From assembly GCA_001817065.1 (NCBI GenBank), contig MHHQ01000013.1, forward strand, positions 24,410-68,016: a stretch of 43,607 nt of DNA, in the 5' to 3' direction. This document shows, piece after piece, positions 26,758 to 37,280 of the stretch (position 1 is the first letter of the stretch; each line of letters starts with the position of its first letter). The DNA is from Candidatus Andersenbacteria bacterium RIFCSPHIGHO2_02_FULL_46_16 (GTDB lineage: Bacteria; Patescibacteriota; Andersenbacteria; UBA10190). The translations under genes were made by a program, and so were the position numbers. The notes beneath the pieces are model-generated. The model did no database searches, had not been told where the DNA came from, and worked only from the letters and a program-made list of their open reading frames with translations.

Positions 26758-27816
26758 TTATTTTAATTGCACGTCATGTACGCTGGGCAATAACATTTCT
26801 TGTACCGCCTCTAAATCTTCTAGCACAATTCCCGTCCCGCGCACCACACTCGTTAGCGGATCATCCGTCAATTTTGTCTTTATCTGCGTGGCTTGCCGGA
26901 TTACTTGGTCCAGCCCCCTGATTAAACTGCCGCCGCCTGCAAGCATAATGCCTTGTTCAATAATATCTGATATTAACTCTGGCGGAGTTTCCTCCACTGT
27001 ATTCCTTACCGCCGACACTATGGCTGTGATGGAGCGTTGTAAGGCTTCCCTCACCTGCGTGTCGCTTAGCATCACTTCTTTCGGCAAGCCAGTTACTAAG
27101 TCTCGTCCTCTGATTGGTGTTTCCAGTGGACTGGCCAGTTCTACCACCGAACCAATGCGAATTTTTACTTCTTCTGCAGATCTTTCACCTACCAGCATAT
27201 TAAAATTATCGCGGGCATATTGCACAATATTTTCATTCATTTCATCACCTGCCACTCTAATCGTTCGGCTCACCACGATCCCCCCTAACGAAATAACAGC
27301 CACTTCTGTGGTACCGCCGCCAATATCGACTATCATGTTTCCTGTTGCCTCGTGGACCGGCATGCGTGATCCTATCGCCGATGCCATAGACTCCTCAATC
27401 AAATACACATTGCGTGCCCCTGCTCGTAAACATGCTTCCTCAACGGCGCGCCGCTCCACTTCAGTAACAGAAGAAGGAATGCCGATCACCACTCGCGGTC
27501 GCGGTAAAATATGAAAACCTTCTTGATGTACTTTCTGAATAAAGTATCGCAACATCTGCTCGGTTACCTCAAAGTCTGATATTACCCCATCCCGCAGTGG
27601 CCGCACCGCCACAATGTGCGCCGGTGTTTTGCCCACCATTCGCTGCGCATCACGGCCAATCGCGAGCACATCGCCAGTTCTTTTATTGATCGCCACGACG
27701 GAGGGTTCATTGATCACTATTCCGCGCCCCCGTACATAAACCAGCGTATTAGCTGTTCCTAAGTCGATTCCAATGTCCTGCGAAAAGGCACCGAAAATTT
27801 TATCGGTAATCCTCAT
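26758..27816 (-). CDS. mreB: Rod shape-determining protein MreB (copy 1)
   Basis: 'DIGIDLGTANTLVYVRGRGIVINEPSVVAINKRTGDVLAIGRDAQRMVGKTPAHIVAVRPLRDGVISDFEVTE'. Confidence 0.98.
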   Translation of the reverse strand: MRITDKIFGAFSQDIGIDLGTANTLVYVRGRGIVINEPSVVAINKRTGDVLAIGRDAQRMVGKTPAHIVAVRPLRDGVISDFEVTEQMLRYFIQKVHQEGFHILPRPRVVIGIPSSVTEVERRAVEEACLRAGARNVYLIEESMASAIGSRMPVHEATGNMIVDIGGGTTEVAVISLGGIVVSRTIRVAGDEMNENIVQYARDNFNMLVGERSAEEVKIRIGSVVELASPLETPIRGRDLVTGLPKEVMLSDTQVREALQRSITAIVSAVRNTVEETPPELISDIIEQGIMLAGGGSLIRGLDQVIRQATQIKTKLTDDPLTSVVRGTGIVLEDLEAVQEMLLPSVHDVQLK

Positions 27817-29057
27817 TATTTATTTACCTGCCCTACCAGTTCTTCCAGATTTATTAATTTCGTCTCCGTTGCCTTCCTCTGTTTCACTTCGACTTGCTCG
27901 CCTGTTTTTTTAGAAACAACCACGCGCCACGGAATGCCAATTAAGTCGGCTTCTGCCAATTTCTTACCCGCCGAAACCCCTGACCGATCATCCCATAATA
28001 CCTCTATCTCATTTTCTTCTAGTTGCTGTAGGACGCGTTCTCCTTGGGTGACCGTACCTTTGTTGTCCATATTTAAAACCACTCCATGAATTTGGAATGG
28101 CGCCACCTGGGCTGGCCATATAATCCCATTTTCATCATTAAACTTCTCGACTAAAACTCCCATCACCCGCGACGACCCAATCCCATAAGAAGCCATCACC
28201 ACCGGTTGCTGCTTGCCTTGTTGGTCAGTGTATGTATACCCTACTGCCTCCGAATATTTTGTCCCGAGCGGGAAAATATTACCTACCTCACATGTCCGGC
28301 TGGCGCAAAAATTAGCTTTATCCACTTCTTGATCGACAATCTCTTTATTATAGGCTTTATGTGCTTGCTTATCGATGTATACAGTGTCCTCGCCGCTCTC
28401 GCATATTGTTTGGAATTCATGCGAAAAATTAGCGGTAAAATCCCCCCCGGTCGCTTGCGTAATAAATGTATCTGCGCCAATGCCTAAGCGATCAAAGATC
28501 TTTACGTACACTGACTTAACTTTCTCGTAAAAATCTAGCATGTCTTCTTCTGTCGCATGAAAGCTATATAAATCCTTCATGCGAAATTCGCGGCCGCGTA
28601 GCAGTCCAGATTTTGGCCTTTCTTCATTCCTGAACTTTGTCTGGATTTGATACACAGCAAACGGCAAGTCTTTGTAGCTAGTTTTAATTTTTTGGGCGAT
28701 CGGCGTAATTATCTCTTCGTGGCTTGGGTTGATAATATAAGACGCATTATTTTTCTTTATTGATGCCTCGTTAGCGCCACTGGCCATAAACAGAATATCG
28801 ATATCCTGTCGTCCAGTTTGTTGCCATAATTGACGGGGCGCCAAAGCTGGCATCAGCATCTCCGTGCCCACTTTATCCATTTCTTCTCGGATGATGTTCT
28901 CTATTTTATTAAGCACTCGCCAGCCTAATGGCAGGTAGGTGTATACTCCAGCCATGGTTCGTTCAATAAAACCGCCTTTTTGCAGCAATGTCGCATTAAC
29001 AGAATCGAACTCATGAGCCTCTTTGTTTGTCTTTATCATTAATGATGAGTATCGCAT
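27816..29057 (-). CDS. proS: Prolyl-tRNA synthetase (short form lacking INS editing domain)
   Basis: 'MRYSSLMIKTNKEA...GVYTYLPLGWRVLNKIENIIREEMDKVGTEMLMPAL', 'FRNEERPKSGLLRGREFRMKDLYSFHATEEDM'. Total 413 aa. Confidence 0.96.
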   Translation of the reverse strand: MRYSSLMIKTNKEAHEFDSVNATLLQKGGFIERTMAGVYTYLPLGWRVLNKIENIIREEMDKVGTEMLMPALAPRQLWQQTGRQDIDILFMASGANEASIKKNNASYIINPSHEEIITPIAQKIKTSYKDLPFAVYQIQTKFRNEERPKSGLLRGREFRMKDLYSFHATEEDMLDFYEKVKSVYVKIFDRLGIGADTFITQATGGDFTANFSHEFQTICESGEDTVYIDKQAHKAYNKEIVDQEVDKANFCASRTCEVGNIFPLGTKYSEAVGYTYTDQQGKQQPVVMASYGIGSSRVMGVLVEKFNDENGIIWPAQVAPFQIHGVVLNMDNKGTVTQGERVLQQLEENEIEVLWDDRSGVSAGKKLAEADLIGIPWRVVVSKKTGEQVEVKQRKATETKLINLEELVGQVNK

Positions 29058-29066
29058 GATGTTGTC

Positions 29067-30143
29067 TTATAAATAACGGCTAATATCACGGAAGGTAATT
29101 AAAATCATTAAAATTATTAACAGCCCAAAACCAGTCATGTGGCTGATGTACTCAATCTTTGCCGGTACTTTTCTCCGGAAGATGGCTTCTAATATCACAA
29201 ACAAAATGCGGCCTCCATCTAGTGCCGGAATAGGCAAAATATTTATTATTGCCAAATTCATACTGATAAAAGCAGCAAACTCTAGTATATAACTAAGCCC
29301 GAGATTAGTCATTTCGTTTGTGTATACTGCGATACCTATGGGACCTGCCACAGCTTCGCTTACACCTCGTTGAGCGATCAACCGGCCCAGCACTTTGGTA
29401 AATTCCGTTCCAATCATCCATCCCGCCGAAGCCGTGCGTGTCACGCCATACCAAGGTGCTTTCCACCAGCTGATGTGCTCCAAACCGGTCATTTGTAGTG
29501 TAATACCGAGTGGCCCTTCCCCTGGCGCTATCTCAACCCGCGGTACAGCGGCGATCACAATATGGCTTCCCTGTCTTTCTACTTCCAGGTCTACTTTCTG
29601 ACCAGCACTTTCTTTAACGACTTGTTGTACTTGTTCAATCGTCGGATCAATTACTGAATCAATTCGTACAATCCTGTCTAATGCCTTGAGTCCTGCCTCC
29701 ATGGCCGGAGTGCCCTCATCGACACCGACGATAAAAGTACGTCTGTCTTGCACCTGATTATAATTAACATCAGTTACTAGAGTTGGCACCCCAACTAAAC
29801 CTTGCCAAGTGAGCAATACCACGGCCAGTACTATATTCATCGCCACACCAGCCGCTAGGATAGTGAGCCGCCACGGAATGCTTTTGCTGGCAAAGCTGGT
29901 TGGTCCAGGATTCACATCCTGATCGTCTTCACCTTCAATTTTAACGTAGCCCCCAATAGGCAGTAAGTTAAAAGTAAACAGCGTTCCCCCGCGCTTGATT
30001 GACCACAACCGGGGTGGAAAACCGAACGCAAACTCCTCCACGCGGCACCCGGCTCGTTTGGCGACAATAAAATGCCCTAATTCATGCACCAAAACTAGTA
30101 CTAGCAGCATCACCACGAAGACGATAATTGTTATCAATAACAT
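29067..30143 (-). CDS. rseP: Site-2 intramembrane metalloprotease RseP with PDZ domain
   Basis: 'VHELGHFIVAKRAGCRVEEFAFGFPPRLWS' (HExxH), PDZ-like 'VGVDEGTPAMEAGLKALDRIVRID', 'LPIPALDGGRILF'. Confidence 0.95.
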   Translation of the reverse strand: MLLITIIVFVVMLLVLVLVHELGHFIVAKRAGCRVEEFAFGFPPRLWSIKRGGTLFTFNLLPIGGYVKIEGEDDQDVNPGPTSFASKSIPWRLTILAAGVAMNIVLAVVLLTWQGLVGVPTLVTDVNYNQVQDRRTFIVGVDEGTPAMEAGLKALDRIVRIDSVIDPTIEQVQQVVKESAGQKVDLEVERQGSHIVIAAVPRVEIAPGEGPLGITLQMTGLEHISWWKAPWYGVTRTASAGWMIGTEFTKVLGRLIAQRGVSEAVAGPIGIAVYTNEMTNLGLSYILEFAAFISMNLAIINILPIPALDGGRILFVILEAIFRRKVPAKIEYISHMTGFGLLIILMILITFRDISRYL

Positions 30144-30231
30144 AAATTATTCTTAATTATTCTATTCTAACCTTACTAGCCTAAGTTAGATATACAACTA
30201 TCAATGCGCCAGTCTGCGCCCCCATGCAATG

Positions 30232-30792
30232 CTATAAAGTTATAATTTCTTTTTCCTTCTTTTGCGCCAGATCTTCTAAGTGCTGATTCGCTCGATCAAT
30301 CATATCATCCAACTCCTTTTTTCCTTCATAGAAATTGTCTTCTGTTAAAACGCCCTTTTCTTTATCGTCCTTAATCTTCTTAAGCTCCTCATCGCGTGCT
30401 TGCCGAAGCCGGACCCTAGCTTCCTCTGTTTTATGGTTTAATTGTTTAACTGTGCGCTCTCGCCCCTCTTCGGTTAGCGAGGGAAAGACGATCCTTATAA
30501 TTTCTCCGTCGACGATAGGCATCACGCCGAGTTGCGCCTCTGTTAAAGCCCGCTCGATTGCCGCGACGACCCCTTTGTCCCACGGGGCAATCACTAAGGT
30601 TCTCGCGTCGGTATTATTTATTGAAGCTAGTCCATTGAGCGGCGTCATTGCCCCATAATGCTCTATATTAACATGCGCCACCATTTCCGGCGTAACACGG
30701 CCAGTCCTAATATGACTAATTTCTCGCTGGAACCATTCCATTGTTTCCTGCTCTTGTTGATCAAATGCGTCTAAATTTTCCTTTAGTGACAT
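30232..30792 (-). CDS. frr: Ribosome recycling factor
   Basis: 'ISHIRTGRVTPEMVAHVNIEHYGAMTPLNGLASINNTDARTLVIAPWDKGVVAAIERAL...ERTVKQLNHKTEEARVRLRQARDEELKKIK'. Confidence 0.97.
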   Translation of the reverse strand: MSLKENLDAFDQQEQETMEWFQREISHIRTGRVTPEMVAHVNIEHYGAMTPLNGLASINNTDARTLVIAPWDKGVVAAIERALTEAQLGVMPIVDGEIIRIVFPSLTEEGRERTVKQLNHKTEEARVRLRQARDEELKKIKDDKEKGVLTEDNFYEGKKELDDMIDRANQHLEDLAQKKEKEIITL

Positions 30793-30843
30793 AAAGTACT
30801 TAAATGTTAATTATCAATTATATTCTTAATTATAATACAAATT

Positions 30844-31530
30844 TTATTTTTTCCTCGCTGTTAAATGAGCTAATAATACCTCTTTAGCCATTTTTTCATT
30901 GCCACCCTTCTCCTTAATGCGGTAATAGTCCACTAACCTTAATAACAATAATTTTAACTCTCGGCTAGGCCCTTTAGCGTTTAGCTCGTCCGCTAGACTT
31001 TTGGCAATACTTCCTATACGCTCCTCGTCTATATCGTCCGCAATATTTAAACTCATCACTTCTTGCCCCTGCCGCGTAACATTCTTTGCCTCTTCCAGCT
31101 GCGATGCCTCTTCGTTTACGGTTAACCGCCGACACCTTGACCTGATAGTAATCAGTAACCGCCCAGGCCACTTGCTGGTTAATATATAACGGGCATAATC
31201 AGGGGCTTCTTCCAGTGTCTTTAATAACGCGCTGGCCGCGGTCTGGCTAAGACAATGTGCTCGTTTGATATACAATATGTGCCGTTGTTTAATTGGCTTT
31301 AATCTAGCTCCCGCAATAAACGACCTGACTTGCTTAATCGAAATATTACACTTCTCTGTGACTAGCGTCTCTATATCGCCGGTGGAGATGAGTTGATCTG
31401 CTACTGCCCTAGCTATCGCCTCCTCTACTAGTTGGTCCAGCGCTTGCTCCTCCTGCCCCACTATCAATAGCGGTGTTTGTGCACCGTCAGCTCTTAGCCA
31501 CAGATCAAGTTGTTGCCGGCCCTCACTCAT
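30844..31530 (-). CDS. holB: DNA polymerase III delta'-like subunit
   Basis: 'ISIKQVRSFIAGARLKPIKQRHILYIKRAHCLSQTAASALLKTLEEAPDYARYILTSKWPGRLLITIRSRCRRL'. Confidence 0.75.
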   Translation of the reverse strand: MSEGRQQLDLWLRADGAQTPLLIVGQEEQALDQLVEEAIARAVADQLISTGDIETLVTEKCNISIKQVRSFIAGARLKPIKQRHILYIKRAHCLSQTAASALLKTLEEAPDYARYILTSKWPGRLLITIRSRCRRLTVNEEASQLEEAKNVTRQGQEVMSLNIADDIDEERIGSIAKSLADELNAKGPSRELKLLLLRLVDYYRIKEKGGNEKMAKEVLLAHLTARKK

Positions 31531-31554
31531 GTCTAGTAAATTCCCTCATTACTA

Positions 31555-32424
31555 CTATTTGCCAAATTTTGCTAAATAAAACAAGATCGGTGGGGCAACA
31601 AATATTGAAGAATAAGTGCCCACAATTGTCCCAGCAATTAAAGCCACAATAAACCACTTAATAGTTACCCCGCCTATCGCCAAGAGTACAAACAATACCA
31701 GCAAGGTTGCCCACCCCGTGTTTAATGATCGGGTCAGACTTTTTGTATTTGCGCGGTCTAACACTGTTAACAAATCATCACCACGGCTAGCTAGCCATTC
31801 AGTTTTGAAGCGATTGAAGATAACGATGGTGTCATTTACCGAATAACCCAAGATGGCTAATATTGCCGTAATAAACATAGTATCAATTGGCACCCCATAA
31901 AGTCGGCCCAGCACCACAAACAAAGCGAGGACAAAGAGTAGGTCATGTACCGAGGCATAGACGGCAGCCAAGCCCAGTTTCCAGGGCGCCACGAAACCTG
32001 ACACTTGTCGGAAAGTGTAAGCCAGATAAACAATCAACATTATCACCGCTAAAGATAGCGCAATCACCGACTTGCGCCTTAACTCAGCGCCAATTGTCGG
32101 TCCGATTGATTCAAACCGCAGTTCCTCTTTCAGGAGATTTTCTCGATTTAAAACACTAATAATAGCTGAATGCTGTTCTTCCGTCAGCGGTTCTGCCTTA
32201 ATAATGATCCGGTTATCTTTGCTGGCTTGTACCGATAAACTAATGTTTGTTTCATTTAACAAAGCGCGCGTTGTTTCTACGTTAGCATTGTTTGTATCCA
32301 GCTCCATTAAAGATCCGCCCGTAAAATCAATCCCCCATGTTGGCTTAATTATTATCACAATCGCTGCCGCAACAATAATTGTTACCAGCGGTAATACGAA
32401 CCATACTTTAATATGTTTAATCAT
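31555..32424 (-). CDS. secF: Protein translocase subunit SecF
   Basis: 'WGIDFTGGSLMEL', 'TAILAILGYSVNDTIVIFNRFKTE', 'SLTRSLNTGWATLLVL'. Confidence 0.97.
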   Translation of the reverse strand: MIKHIKVWFVLPLVTIIVAAAIVIIIKPTWGIDFTGGSLMELDTNNANVETTRALLNETNISLSVQASKDNRIIIKAEPLTEEQHSAIISVLNRENLLKEELRFESIGPTIGAELRRKSVIALSLAVIMLIVYLAYTFRQVSGFVAPWKLGLAAVYASVHDLLFVLALFVVLGRLYGVPIDTMFITAILAILGYSVNDTIVIFNRFKTEWLASRGDDLLTVLDRANTKSLTRSLNTGWATLLVLFVLLAIGGVTIKWFIVALIAGTIVGTYSSIFVAPPILFYLAKFGK

Positions 32425-33764
32425 GATAACGGCTTTATATTTTTAACCGCTAAGAATAACCTGCGGTGTGTTACACGATAAGAGGTTAACCAAGTCAGAA
32501 AAACTCTCGTCACGGTGATTGCCGTAAACATCGATAAAATGATACCGATGCCATAAGTCAAGGCAAATCCGCGTACAATAGAAGTTCCCATGGCGTACAA
32601 AATAACAGCGGTGAGCAAGCTTGACAAATTTGATGCCTTAATCGAATCCCACGCTTCCTTAAATCCATCCTCCAGTGCATATGGTACAGTGCGGCCTGCT
32701 TTTAAATTTTCCTTGAAACGTTCAAAGATCAGCACGTTAGCATCCACAGCCATGCCTATAGTAATTATGAAACCGGCTACTCCTGCTAGAGTCATGGTGA
32801 TTGGAACGAGCTTAATTAAAGCCAAAAAGAGCGCTGCGTATATTAACAGCGCTAAAGTTGCCACCAGTCCCGGTAAGCGGTAATAGCCAATCATCCAAAT
32901 AGCAATCAATATCAAACCTATCACACCGGCCTTGATGCTTCGCTGGGCTGATTCTTGCCCTAATGAAGGACCGATTGTCTGTTGGCCGATCAGTTCGATC
33001 GGTACGGGCAATGCCCCGGCATTTAATCGGCGCGATAATTCTTTTGCCTCGTTCAAACTAAATCCGCCGGAAATTACTGCTTGGCCATTCGTAATTTCCG
33101 CCTGCACTACCGGTGCGCTGATCGGCACTTGGTCTAAATATATCGCAATTCTTTTTCCCATGTTCTCCTTAGTCAATTTGGCGAATAACTCTGTGCCTGC
33201 CCCATCAAATTCTAGATTAACCTGCGGCTGCCCTCCGACCGAATCAAACGACACAGACGAACGCTTTAAATTTTTTCCGGTCAGCTCCGTTCTCTCAAAT
33301 ACCGGTCCCGTTAAAGTGGAAGGATCGTCCACGTTAAATTGTTGCAAGGCCTCATCGGTGCCCACTTCCCGTCTAAAGTCCAGTTGGGGTGTCGCGCCAA
33401 TCATCTGAATAGCGGTATTGGGATCATGCACGCCCGCTAGTTCGACAGTCACCCGATATTCATTACCTACCTGGTTTGTTCTTATCTCTGGCTCCGCTAT
33501 CCCAAAAGCATTTATCCGCCTTTCAATCACATCTCGTACGCCAGCAATAGCTTCCTTAGCATCGTTCGAAGCAATACCTTCCAAGTCCGCCCGATAAATA
33601 AGATAAGCTCCCCCCTGTAGGTCTAAACCTAGTTTCACGGTCAGATCGCGTTCCAGTTGTCCAATTTTTAGTCGGGGATGTAAGGGGCTATCTATCCATA
33701 CAGCCACAGCCAACAATAACATTATTGCTCCCATGGCTACCCATCTTTTATTTTTTTGCTTCAT
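32421..33764 (-). CDS. secD: Protein translocase subunit SecD
   Basis: 'LGLDLQGGAYLIYRADLEG', 'GFIITIGMAVDANVLIFERFKENLKAGRTVPYALEDGFKEAWDSI'. Confidence 0.97.
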   Translation of the reverse strand: MKQKNKRWVAMGAIMLLLAVAVWIDSPLHPRLKIGQLERDLTVKLGLDLQGGAYLIYRADLEGIASNDAKEAIAGVRDVIERRINAFGIAEPEIRTNQVGNEYRVTVELAGVHDPNTAIQMIGATPQLDFRREVGTDEALQQFNVDDPSTLTGPVFERTELTGKNLKRSSVSFDSVGGQPQVNLEFDGAGTELFAKLTKENMGKRIAIYLDQVPISAPVVQAEITNGQAVISGGFSLNEAKELSRRLNAGALPVPIELIGQQTIGPSLGQESAQRSIKAGVIGLILIAIWMIGYYRLPGLVATLALLIYAALFLALIKLVPITMTLAGVAGFIITIGMAVDANVLIFERFKENLKAGRTVPYALEDGFKEAWDSIKASNLSSLLTAVILYAMGTSIVRGFALTYGIGIILSMFTAITVTRVFLTWLTSYRVTHRRLFLAVKNIKPLS

Positions 33765-34028
33765 AGTCCTTATATATGTTTATAGCTGGGTCTCTCTCTT
33801 TTGGGAAGTAGCTTCTTTAGGCCATTACTTAGTGACAGCGCAGTCAGCTACATGACCAATGACTTTTCCTTCGGTTTCTTCCCACACTCTTTCTTGCTAG
33901 CAATATGTAAAATTGTTTCCCGACCTCAAGGCTGATGATTTCTAGTATGTTGTCTCTGATGAGCTTGTTGTGATTCCTAATTAATTATCGTCGGCACTCT
34001 TCGTGCTTCATATAGTGCTTTTTGACCC

Positions 34029-34541
34029 TCAGTTACTTTCCGCAGGCATAGTAATCAGAATAGGGCTATATTTCAAATGGTTTCTTAAGCTATCAATCGC
34101 TTTACTTATTATGCCCTCATTGATTTTCTTTAACTTCCCATCAAATGGATCAGCAATTTCTATAAATTCCTTTTCTTGTTTTACGGCCATCACAAAGTGG
34201 GGAGCGTGAACAACTTTTTGTAGATAATAGCAATCAAGATAAACAATTACTTTGCCATCTTGCAAAAGTCTGCTTATCAAATTGGTATCAATCTTCTTGT
34301 TCGTTAATCTCACTCTCTTCCCTCTCTGTTTTTGAAGCTCCTTGAAGTAGTATTCATTTTCCACATACGCCCCAATTTCTTTTTCATACTCACGAGCAAC
34401 ATAATTCAGTTGTCCTATCAAGTAATTAAACTTCCAGCCGTGCTTCCAAATTTCTATCTCATCTTCCTCTTTTTTGTCAGCCATCATTAGAAGGCAACAG
34501 GCTAAACAGGTTTCGTAGGTTGATTGTTTTATTATCTCCAT
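34029..34541 (-). CDS. C39-like cysteine peptidase-fold protein
   Basis: 'KQSTYETCLACCLLMM' (Cys site), 'VVHAPHFVMAVKQEKEFIEIADPFDGKLKKI' (His and Asp sites). Confidence 0.65.
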   Translation of the reverse strand: MEIIKQSTYETCLACCLLMMADKKEEDEIEIWKHGWKFNYLIGQLNYVAREYEKEIGAYVENEYYFKELQKQRGKRVRLTNKKIDTNLISRLLQDGKVIVYLDCYYLQKVVHAPHFVMAVKQEKEFIEIADPFDGKLKKINEGIISKAIDSLRNHLKYSPILITMPAESN

Positions 34542-34550
34542 GTCATGCTG

Positions 34551-37190
34551 CTACTTCCCATGACACTTCTTATACTTTTTCCCACTGCCGCAAGGACAAG
34601 GATCGTTCCGGCCGACCCTAGCTGCCCCCTTGATAGTCTTCACCTCGCTTGATTTTCCCTCAATAGTTGGCATACCAGTCTTATCCTCTGCTGTCGTGCC
34701 TTGGCGGGCTAATTTGTGTAAGCTGCTTCCTTCCTGGGCGCCAGTTTCTCGTTGTTCCGTTGGTAGTGCTGTCTGCTCAGCTGTCGCGAAGGAGGGCTGA
34801 GCGCGTAATACCACTTCCACCACCGATGCTCGAATGGTGCTTAATAAACCTTGAAACATTTGGTAACTCTCTCGCTGGTATTCCACTAACGGATCTCTCT
34901 GTCCATAACCTCTCAGGCCAATGCCGGTGCGCAGGTAGTCCATCGCATCTAAATGGTCCATCCAGTGCATATCAATTGCCCGTAGGACCACTGCCTTTTC
35001 CAGCCGCATTATTACTGCCTCGCCAAACCTGGCTATTCGCTCTGCCCAAAAGTCCAAGCAAGTCTTTAGCGCTTGTTCTGTTAATTTATCTTTAATATTA
35101 TCCGGCCGTTGCCCGCCCTCTTTTTGCAGTAAGTCTTTGTAGGCAGACTTTAGATCATTCGCGTTGAGTCCCGTAAGCGCTGCAATTGATTCGCCGACTT
35201 CATCTGTATTCCAGTTGTTACTATCACCATCATTCGTATGCGTGAGGATTAATTTATTTACCTGATCCTTAATCAACACCTTCATATGATCATGAATTTT
35301 TTCTTCCTTCTCTTTGCCTTCTCGCCAGACGTTGCCGCTAATCACGCCGCGTCGCAGCTTATAAATAGCACTCCTTTGTCTATTCAGAACATCGTCATAG
35401 GACAACACCTGTTTTCTCATATCAAAATAATATCCTTCCACTCGCTCTTGAGCGCTGTCTATTGCCTTCGTCACCATTTTATTCTCAATTGGCTCGTTTT
35501 CCGGAAAACGCAGGCGGGTCATCAGGCCCTTTATCTTGCTTCCCCCGAATATTCTCATCACATCATCCTCTAAGCTGACATAAAACTGCGTTTCACCTCG
35601 GTCTCCTTGCCGACCGGATCTTCCACGCAGCTGGTTATCTATTCGTCGTGCTTCATGCCGTTCAGTTCCCAAGACGAATAAACCGCCTAATTCATCCACA
35701 GTCTCGCCCAGTTTTATATCCGTTCCGCGTCCAGCCATATTGGTCGAAATAGTCACGGCTGCTCTCTGTCCGGCTGCGGCAATAATCTCTGCTTCCCGGG
35801 CATGTTGCTTCGCGTTTAGGACCTCATGCTTGATGCCTTCTTTATTTAACAGCTGTGATAAATACTCTGACTTCTCAATCGCTATTGTTCCCACTAACAC
35901 TGGTTGCCCAGCCTCGTTTTTCTCTTTGATTGTTTGTACCACCGCCGCAAATTTCGCCTGCTCATTAATATAAATACGGTCTGGTTTATCCTGCCGAATT
36001 AAAGTCATATTAGTGGGCACCGCCACCACATCTAAGTTATAAACTTTCTCGAATTCTTCCGCCGATGTAACTGCCGTGCCGGTCATGCCGGCGAGTCTGG
36101 TATAGAGCCTAAATAAATTCTGAAAAGTGATAGTCGCCAGAGTACGGCTCTCTTGCTGTACTTTTACTCCTTCCTTAGCTTCTATGGCCTGATGCAGTCC
36201 TTCCGAGTATCGTCTGCCTTCCATGAGCCGTCCGGTAAATTCATCAACAATCACCACTTGGCCGTCTTTCACCACATAATCTTTATCGCGTTGGTATAAA
36301 GTATGTGCGCGCAAGGCTTGTTCCAAATGATGTACAAACCGTATTCCTTTTTCCTCATAAATATTGTCTACACCCAAGGTTTTTTCTACTTTGCTCGTGC
36401 CTTTGTCGGTCAGCATCGCGGCGCGCCTTTTCTCGTCAATATTGTAATCTACTTCTGCCTGCAGTCTGGGTACTAATTGGGCAAATTGGCTGTATAGTAT
36501 CGTTGAGTCTGTGTCCGGCGCGGAAATAATCAAAGGCGTTCTCGCCTCATCAATTAAAATGCTGTCCACTTCATCGACAATCGCGTAATTCAACGGCTGT
36601 TGCACCATCTCGGCTTCGCTTTGGGCCATGTTATCCCGCAGATAATCAAAACCGAATTCATTATTTGTTCCATAAGTTATGTTCGCAAAATAGGCCGCTC
36701 TTTTTTCTGCTGCAGTCTGGCCATGCCGTAACACACCCACTGTTAATCCAAAAAACTCATAAATTGGGCGCATCCATTCCGCGTCCCGCGCCGCCAGGTA
36801 TTCATTCACCGTTACTAAATGAGCTCCTTTTTCCGTCAGCCCATGCAAAACTAAGGGTAAGGTTGCCACTAAGGTCTTGCCTTCCCCCGTTTTCATTTCC
36901 GCAATTTTTCCATCCAGCAGTGCCAGTCCGCCCATTATTTGCACATCGAAATGACGCATCCTAATCGTCCGCTCGGCTGCTTCACGCACTGCCGCGAATA
37001 TTTCAATTTTATGATCTATGACTGCTTGGGTTGACTGGCCATAGTATTCCCGCACCCGTTGCTTAAGCTCCGTGTCAGGCAAGTCCCGCATTTCATCACT
37101 TAATGCATTAATGCTGCCCACGGCCTCGCTATATTGCAAAGCCGCTTTTTCATAGCGGTGATATTTGTCCAGCCATTTAAACCATTTCAT
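34551..37190 (-). CDS. secA: Preprotein translocase SecA
   Basis: 'EMKTGEGKTLVATLPL', 'YGTNNEFGFDYLRDNM', 'VDEVDSILIDEARTPLIIS', C-terminal SEC-C zinc motif 'RNDPCPCGSGKKYKKCHGK'. Confidence 0.99.
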   Translation of the reverse strand: MKWFKWLDKYHRYEKAALQYSEAVGSINALSDEMRDLPDTELKQRVREYYGQSTQAVIDHKIEIFAAVREAAERTIRMRHFDVQIMGGLALLDGKIAEMKTGEGKTLVATLPLVLHGLTEKGAHLVTVNEYLAARDAEWMRPIYEFFGLTVGVLRHGQTAAEKRAAYFANITYGTNNEFGFDYLRDNMAQSEAEMVQQPLNYAIVDEVDSILIDEARTPLIISAPDTDSTILYSQFAQLVPRLQAEVDYNIDEKRRAAMLTDKGTSKVEKTLGVDNIYEEKGIRFVHHLEQALRAHTLYQRDKDYVVKDGQVVIVDEFTGRLMEGRRYSEGLHQAIEAKEGVKVQQESRTLATITFQNLFRLYTRLAGMTGTAVTSAEEFEKVYNLDVVAVPTNMTLIRQDKPDRIYINEQAKFAAVVQTIKEKNEAGQPVLVGTIAIEKSEYLSQLLNKEGIKHEVLNAKQHAREAEIIAAAGQRAAVTISTNMAGRGTDIKLGETVDELGGLFVLGTERHEARRIDNQLRGRSGRQGDRGETQFYVSLEDDVMRIFGGSKIKGLMTRLRFPENEPIENKMVTKAIDSAQERVEGYYFDMRKQVLSYDDVLNRQRSAIYKLRRGVISGNVWREGKEKEEKIHDHMKVLIKDQVNKLILTHTNDGDSNNWNTDEVGESIAALTGLNANDLKSAYKDLLQKEGGQRPDNIKDKLTEQALKTCLDFWAERIARFGEAVIMRLEKAVVLRAIDMHWMDHLDAMDYLRTGIGLRGYGQRDPLVEYQRESYQMFQGLLSTIRASVVEVVLRAQPSFATAEQTALPTEQRETGAQEGSSLHKLARQGTTAEDKTGMPTIEGKSSEVKTIKGAARVGRNDPCPCGSGKKYKKCHGK

Positions 37191-37280
37191 TGGCCTAACA
37201 TACTCATTGCGCGACCTTTAGTCCAGTGTGTTTAACGCCAACAAAACGCCTTCACCCATACCCCCATACTCTCTTTGTCT

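Noticed and set aside
26888-27514. 208-aa plus-strand ORF
   Set aside because: Fully antisense to mreB; Thr/Ser-rich shadow ORF.
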